This document shows, one piece after another, positions 61,015 to 64,000 of a stretch of 64,000 nucleotides of DNA. Below the pieces are notes generated by a model, which saw nothing but the letters and a program-made list of their open reading frames with translations, was not told the origin of the DNA and ran no database searches. The translations under genes and the position numbers were made by a program. The stretch is from Cheilinus undulatus (taxonomy: Eukaryota > Chordata > Actinopteri > Labriformes > Labridae): assembly GCF_018320785.1 (NCBI RefSeq), contig NC_054865.1:44352898-44416897 (forward strand), read 5' to 3'. Each line of letters begins with the position of its first letter. The first letter of the stretch is position 1.

Positions 61015-61440
61015 TGAAGGTGTACCACAGGGATCAATCCTAGGACCAACATTTTTTCTATCTACAGTCTTGGTAAAATAGCACCCATGATAAATATCCC
61101 TTTTATGCCGATGATACAGTGATATACAGCTCTGCATGTACATCACCACTGTCAGCTTCAGTCTTATTTTCTAAAATAAAAACTTAATTAAAAAAACAAG
61201 TTAATCTAAAACTAAATGACTGGTGATGTTTTCAAAATGTAAGACCAAGTGAGCTGGAAGTCCAAACAAGTAGCTATATCAAGATTGTTATTAATGATTC
61301 TCTGTCAGCATTAGCATACAGAACAAAAAGCCGAAATTGAGTTTTTCTTTAAGTCCTGGACTGACTGTCCTCAAAAATCTTTTCCAATCTTGCAAAAAGG
61401 GGCATTCATGCAGACTTCACCTTTCTTTTTAAATCAACAA
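61015..61440 (+). pseudogene. LINE reverse-transcriptase fragment
   Basis: The plus strand encodes GVPQGSILGP and then, after an out-of-frame decayed stretch, FYADDTVIYSS. These are the conserved finger and YADD catalytic motifs of non-LTR reverse transcriptases (L2-like order). Further decayed matches follow (LKLND, then AYRTKSRN). Several stops and frameshifts make it non-functional. Confidence 0.75.
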
Positions 61441-61540
61441 TTAATCAATAAAACATAACCTCTTAAAATATAATGGTCAAAGTGAATACTGTTCAGGATC
61501 TTTTCAATGTTGACAATTAAAAAAGATTAAATACTATACA

Positions 61541-62550
61541 TAGAGTGCCAACAAAAAGTATTTACATCCTTGGATGTCTTACGCTTTTATTGATTTTACA
61601 AATCAATCATTGTCAATATAATTTGGCTTTTCTTATAAAGATATGTGAGGTAAAATGAGTGATGCAGAAATATGCACCCCCTTTCAAGTGACTGACCTAA
61701 TTCACCGGAGGTCCAGCCAATTGGTGCTAGTAGTCTCATGATTAGTGAAAAGGAGATTACCTAAGGGCAGTGAATATTTCTCTTGTGGTTCAGTTCAGTT
61801 CAATCCAACATCAAGTGCAGGACAGAATCAAACATATACCTATATATATACTGCATATCACCACAAACACACCATCCCCACTGTGCAGCATCATGCTGAA
61901 GGGGTGCCTCGCAGCAGCTGGCCCTAGAAGGCTTATAAGGTAGAGGGTAAAATAAATGTGACAACATATAGGAAAATCATTGAGGACAATCTTATTCAGT
62001 CTACAAGAGAACTACAGCTTGGGAGATTTATTTCCTAGTAAGACAATGACCTGTAGCATCCTACAAAAGCTACACAGAAATGGTTTAAAGACAAGGTGAA
62101 TGCTCTGTAGTCGCCGAGTCAAAGCTCAGACCACAATCCAATAGAGAATTCATGGCTGGACTTAAAGAGCTTGAGCAGTTATGTGAAAAAGAATGGAGTA
62201 AAATTAGTCTCCAGATGTGCAAGCCTGATTGAGACCTATCCACACAAACTCAGTGCTATGACTGCAGCCAAATGTCCATCTACCAACTACTAACTTGAAA
62301 TTGGTAAATATTGATACAACATATTTTGTTTATTATTAAACTTGTTCTATGTCCTGTTTAATGTATTATGTGAAACTAATGCTGCTGTCTTGGCCAGGAC
62401 TCCCTTGTAAAAGAGATTTTTGTATCTCAATGGGAATAAATCCTGGTTAAATAAAGGTTAAATAAAATAATGATTAAAAAAATGGCATTAAATTACCAAA
62501 TAATATTGACCATGATTGGTTTATAAAATCAATAAAAGGGTAAACTCTAT
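61541..62550 (+). mobile_element. Tc1-like transposon remnant (DD34E type)
   Basis: Subterminal inverted repeats remain. TTTTATTGATTTTACAAATC near 61586 pairs with TTATAAAATCAATAAAAGGG near 62521, extended by TCAATATAATTTGG / CCAAATAATATTGA. Between them the plus strand keeps a decayed catalytic half: DND, WFKDK and then NPIENSWLDLK with stops. The Asp-Glu spacing is 33, one codon short of the Tc1 value. It is distinct from the DD37E element at 3889-5395. Confidence 0.75.
62340..62470 (+). mobile_element. LINE 3' tail nested in the Tc1 remnant
   Basis: The words CTTGGCCAGGACTCCCTTGT, AAAAGAGATTTTTGTATCTC and CCTGGTTAAATAAAGGTTAAATAAAATAA are a typical fish L2-type LINE 3' end. It lies inside the inverted repeats of the Tc1 remnant, so it is a later, 5'-truncated insertion. 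Confidence 0.65.
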
Positions 62551-62777
62551 CTATAATAATTTTTAAGAAGTGTCAGTTTTTCTTTTAAGAAGAGAAATGT
62601 GTATATTTTAACCCCTGCAGTTCTTTGTACTAATCATAATTTTATAATTTTTAAGACTTGAAAGAAAAAGACATTTCTTTTACAAAATTAAGGCTATCAT
62701 TTCAAAGATCAAAACAAATAGAGAAAAAACAGTTTTAGCCTGAAGGAGAGCACCAGTGTCAGCAGATTTTTGTAGGT

Positions 62778-63502
62778 TTTATTGTGTAAAAATAAAGCTA
62801 AATTGACAACCATAGGTATGATCACAAAAACGTAATTTTCCCCTCAGATACAGTTGGCTCTGTAAAAAAACAGAAAGTAGGACTCAACTTTTAAATCATT
62901 TAAAAATGCTTCAGAGCTGATCTCCAACCTCTGAAAGGGCTGATATTACGTACTGAAAACTATGGTAGCCATCCATTCCCATACCTTACAGTCTGTGGCT
63001 GAAAAATGATACAAACAGCAGAAAAAAAAGTCTTCAGATATTGTGGACACTTTAAATGTAATTTAACAAACAGAACATTTTTAATTCAGAACAGGAAATG
63101 ATTCCTAATCTGCACCACTGTAAAGTGAAACAGCACAATTTTACCTTATTTGTTTCTAATGGCAGCAAACAGCAGCTGACACATAAAACAAGATTTGAAA
63201 TGCTTTACATCCAAAAACTGGCATACACTTCAAGTGCTTGAGAAGGGTAGAGCTTGAAATGCATCGAACAGAGCAACTCAGCTCTGCAGGCATCACTCGC
63301 TGTAATCTTACACCTTCATTACCAGTTATAAGAGTATGTCTTGCCAGCTCCAGATAAACACTGTCAGGCTTACAAAATGTCACTGCTGCAATCTTTGGAC
63401 TGGCTGGACTTTCTGAACCTGCTGCTGGTAGCTTGGAGCTTTGCCTCAGTGTATATCACCTTCAGAGCAAGTCTTTTATGGCTGTCTTTGACAACAGAGT
63501 TT
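62778..63502 (-). other. ERCC3: ERCC3 3' untranslated region (approximate)
   Basis: The region follows the ERCC3 stop codon (63503-63505). Candidate signals on the minus strand are ATTAAA at 63080-63085 and AATAAA at 62778-62783. The true end needs transcript data. Confidence 0.45.
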
Positions 63503-63893
63503 CTACTTCCTGAAGCGCTTAAACAATGGATGGACACTCTTGCTTGCTGCTGCTGCTGCTTTGCTTCCTCGGCTCTGATACTCCATGTAGACGGTGTCAT
63601 CTGCACCCGACATGGAGCTCATGGTGCCCGTTCGCCTCGAGAACTGTAAAGAGAAAACAGGAATAATGTCAAATACAACACCTTAATTGTATGCATGCCG
63701 AAGCAGTTGTGTGTATTTGCTCCAAGTGATCTGAAATCCTCACCTGTGGTCGTGCTCCCACCTCCCCTACCACAACTTCCTCCTCAGCATCCAGGTCTGA
63801 AGCAGCCAGAACCTTCTGCAGCAGCTGCTGTTGTTCATCTCTGGAGGAGAACATTAGGTCCTCTTCTTCCATTCCTGCCAGCTTTGTGATCAC
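63503..63893 (-). CDS. ERCC3: TFIIH translocase subunit XPB, last two coding exons (partial)
   Basis: Exons 63893-63744 and 63643-63503 are joined in phase by a 100-bp GT-AG intron and encode the last 96 residues. The first exon starts [13 protein letters not shown] and includes [18 protein letters not shown]. The second contains [17 protein letters not shown] and ends PLFKRFRK before TAG. This matches the C-terminus of vertebrate XPB (about 782 residues), the 3'-5' translocase of TFIIH used in transcription initiation and nucleotide excision repair. The Ser in MSGADD corresponds to human Ser751, a known phosphorylation site. Five consecutive Ala (GCA repeat, minus strand) replace a shorter segment in the human protein. 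The helicase core lies upstream, beyond the window. CYP27C1 follows in the same orientation, as in human. Confidence 0.96.
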
Positions 63894-64000
63894 CTGTAAA
63901 AAAAAGTTGGAAAACTAGGAAATTGCATTCTTCATTAAACCTCTATTTAGAGATTCTAAAATGTTAATTCTAAACACACAGGGGTCAGGATTTCCTTTAC

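Overview
This window is vertebrate nuclear DNA, almost certainly from a ray-finned fish. The genes have many short coding exons with GT-AG introns. They encode fish-like orthologues of vertebrate proteins. The spacers hold repeats typical of teleosts: Tc1/mariner, hAT, tRNA-derived SINEs and LINE 3' tails. No prokaryotic features are present.

Three genes lie on the minus strand. In transcription order they are ERCC3 (only the last two coding exons, 63503-63893), CYP27C1 (complete, nine coding exons, 35367-46714, 545 codons) and RBM26 (complete, 22 coding exons, 18520-30621, 1010 codons). I traced every exon through matching splice phases, and neither complete gene shows a frameshift or internal stop. 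ERCC3 encodes the XPB translocase of TFIIH. CYP27C1 encodes the mitochondrial P450 that converts vitamin A1 to A2. RBM26 encodes a nuclear RNA-binding protein linked to the exosome. ERCC3-CYP27C1 adjacency and orientation match human 2q14.3, whereas RBM26 maps to human chromosome 13, so a synteny junction lies between CYP27C1 and RBM26.

Layout. 1-17490: spacer downstream of RBM26 with no gene found. It holds a helicase-like repeat (two opposed copies), a hAT-like element carrying a DD37E Tc1 insertion, a perfect 26-bp-arm palindrome, a V-SINE, and quiet stretches that could be conserved regulatory DNA. 17490-31080: RBM26 with 3' UTR and promoter. 31326-33930: MITEs, a LINE tail, a second palindrome and a hAT-like element. 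34335-46714: CYP27C1, with a minisatellite-bearing element in intron 5. 46715-62550: intergenic, with a broken coding fragment, a hAT element with target duplication, a tandem array of about 2.5-2.8 kb units (51125-59935) and LINE/Tc1 debris. 62778-64000: 3' end of ERCC3.

The genes do not form a pathway. The window is best read as a compact fish gene trio whose spacers record several datable rounds of transposition. I see no sign of a new multi-gene system. The most unusual structures are the array, the transposon family with an internal minisatellite, and the two long palindromes.
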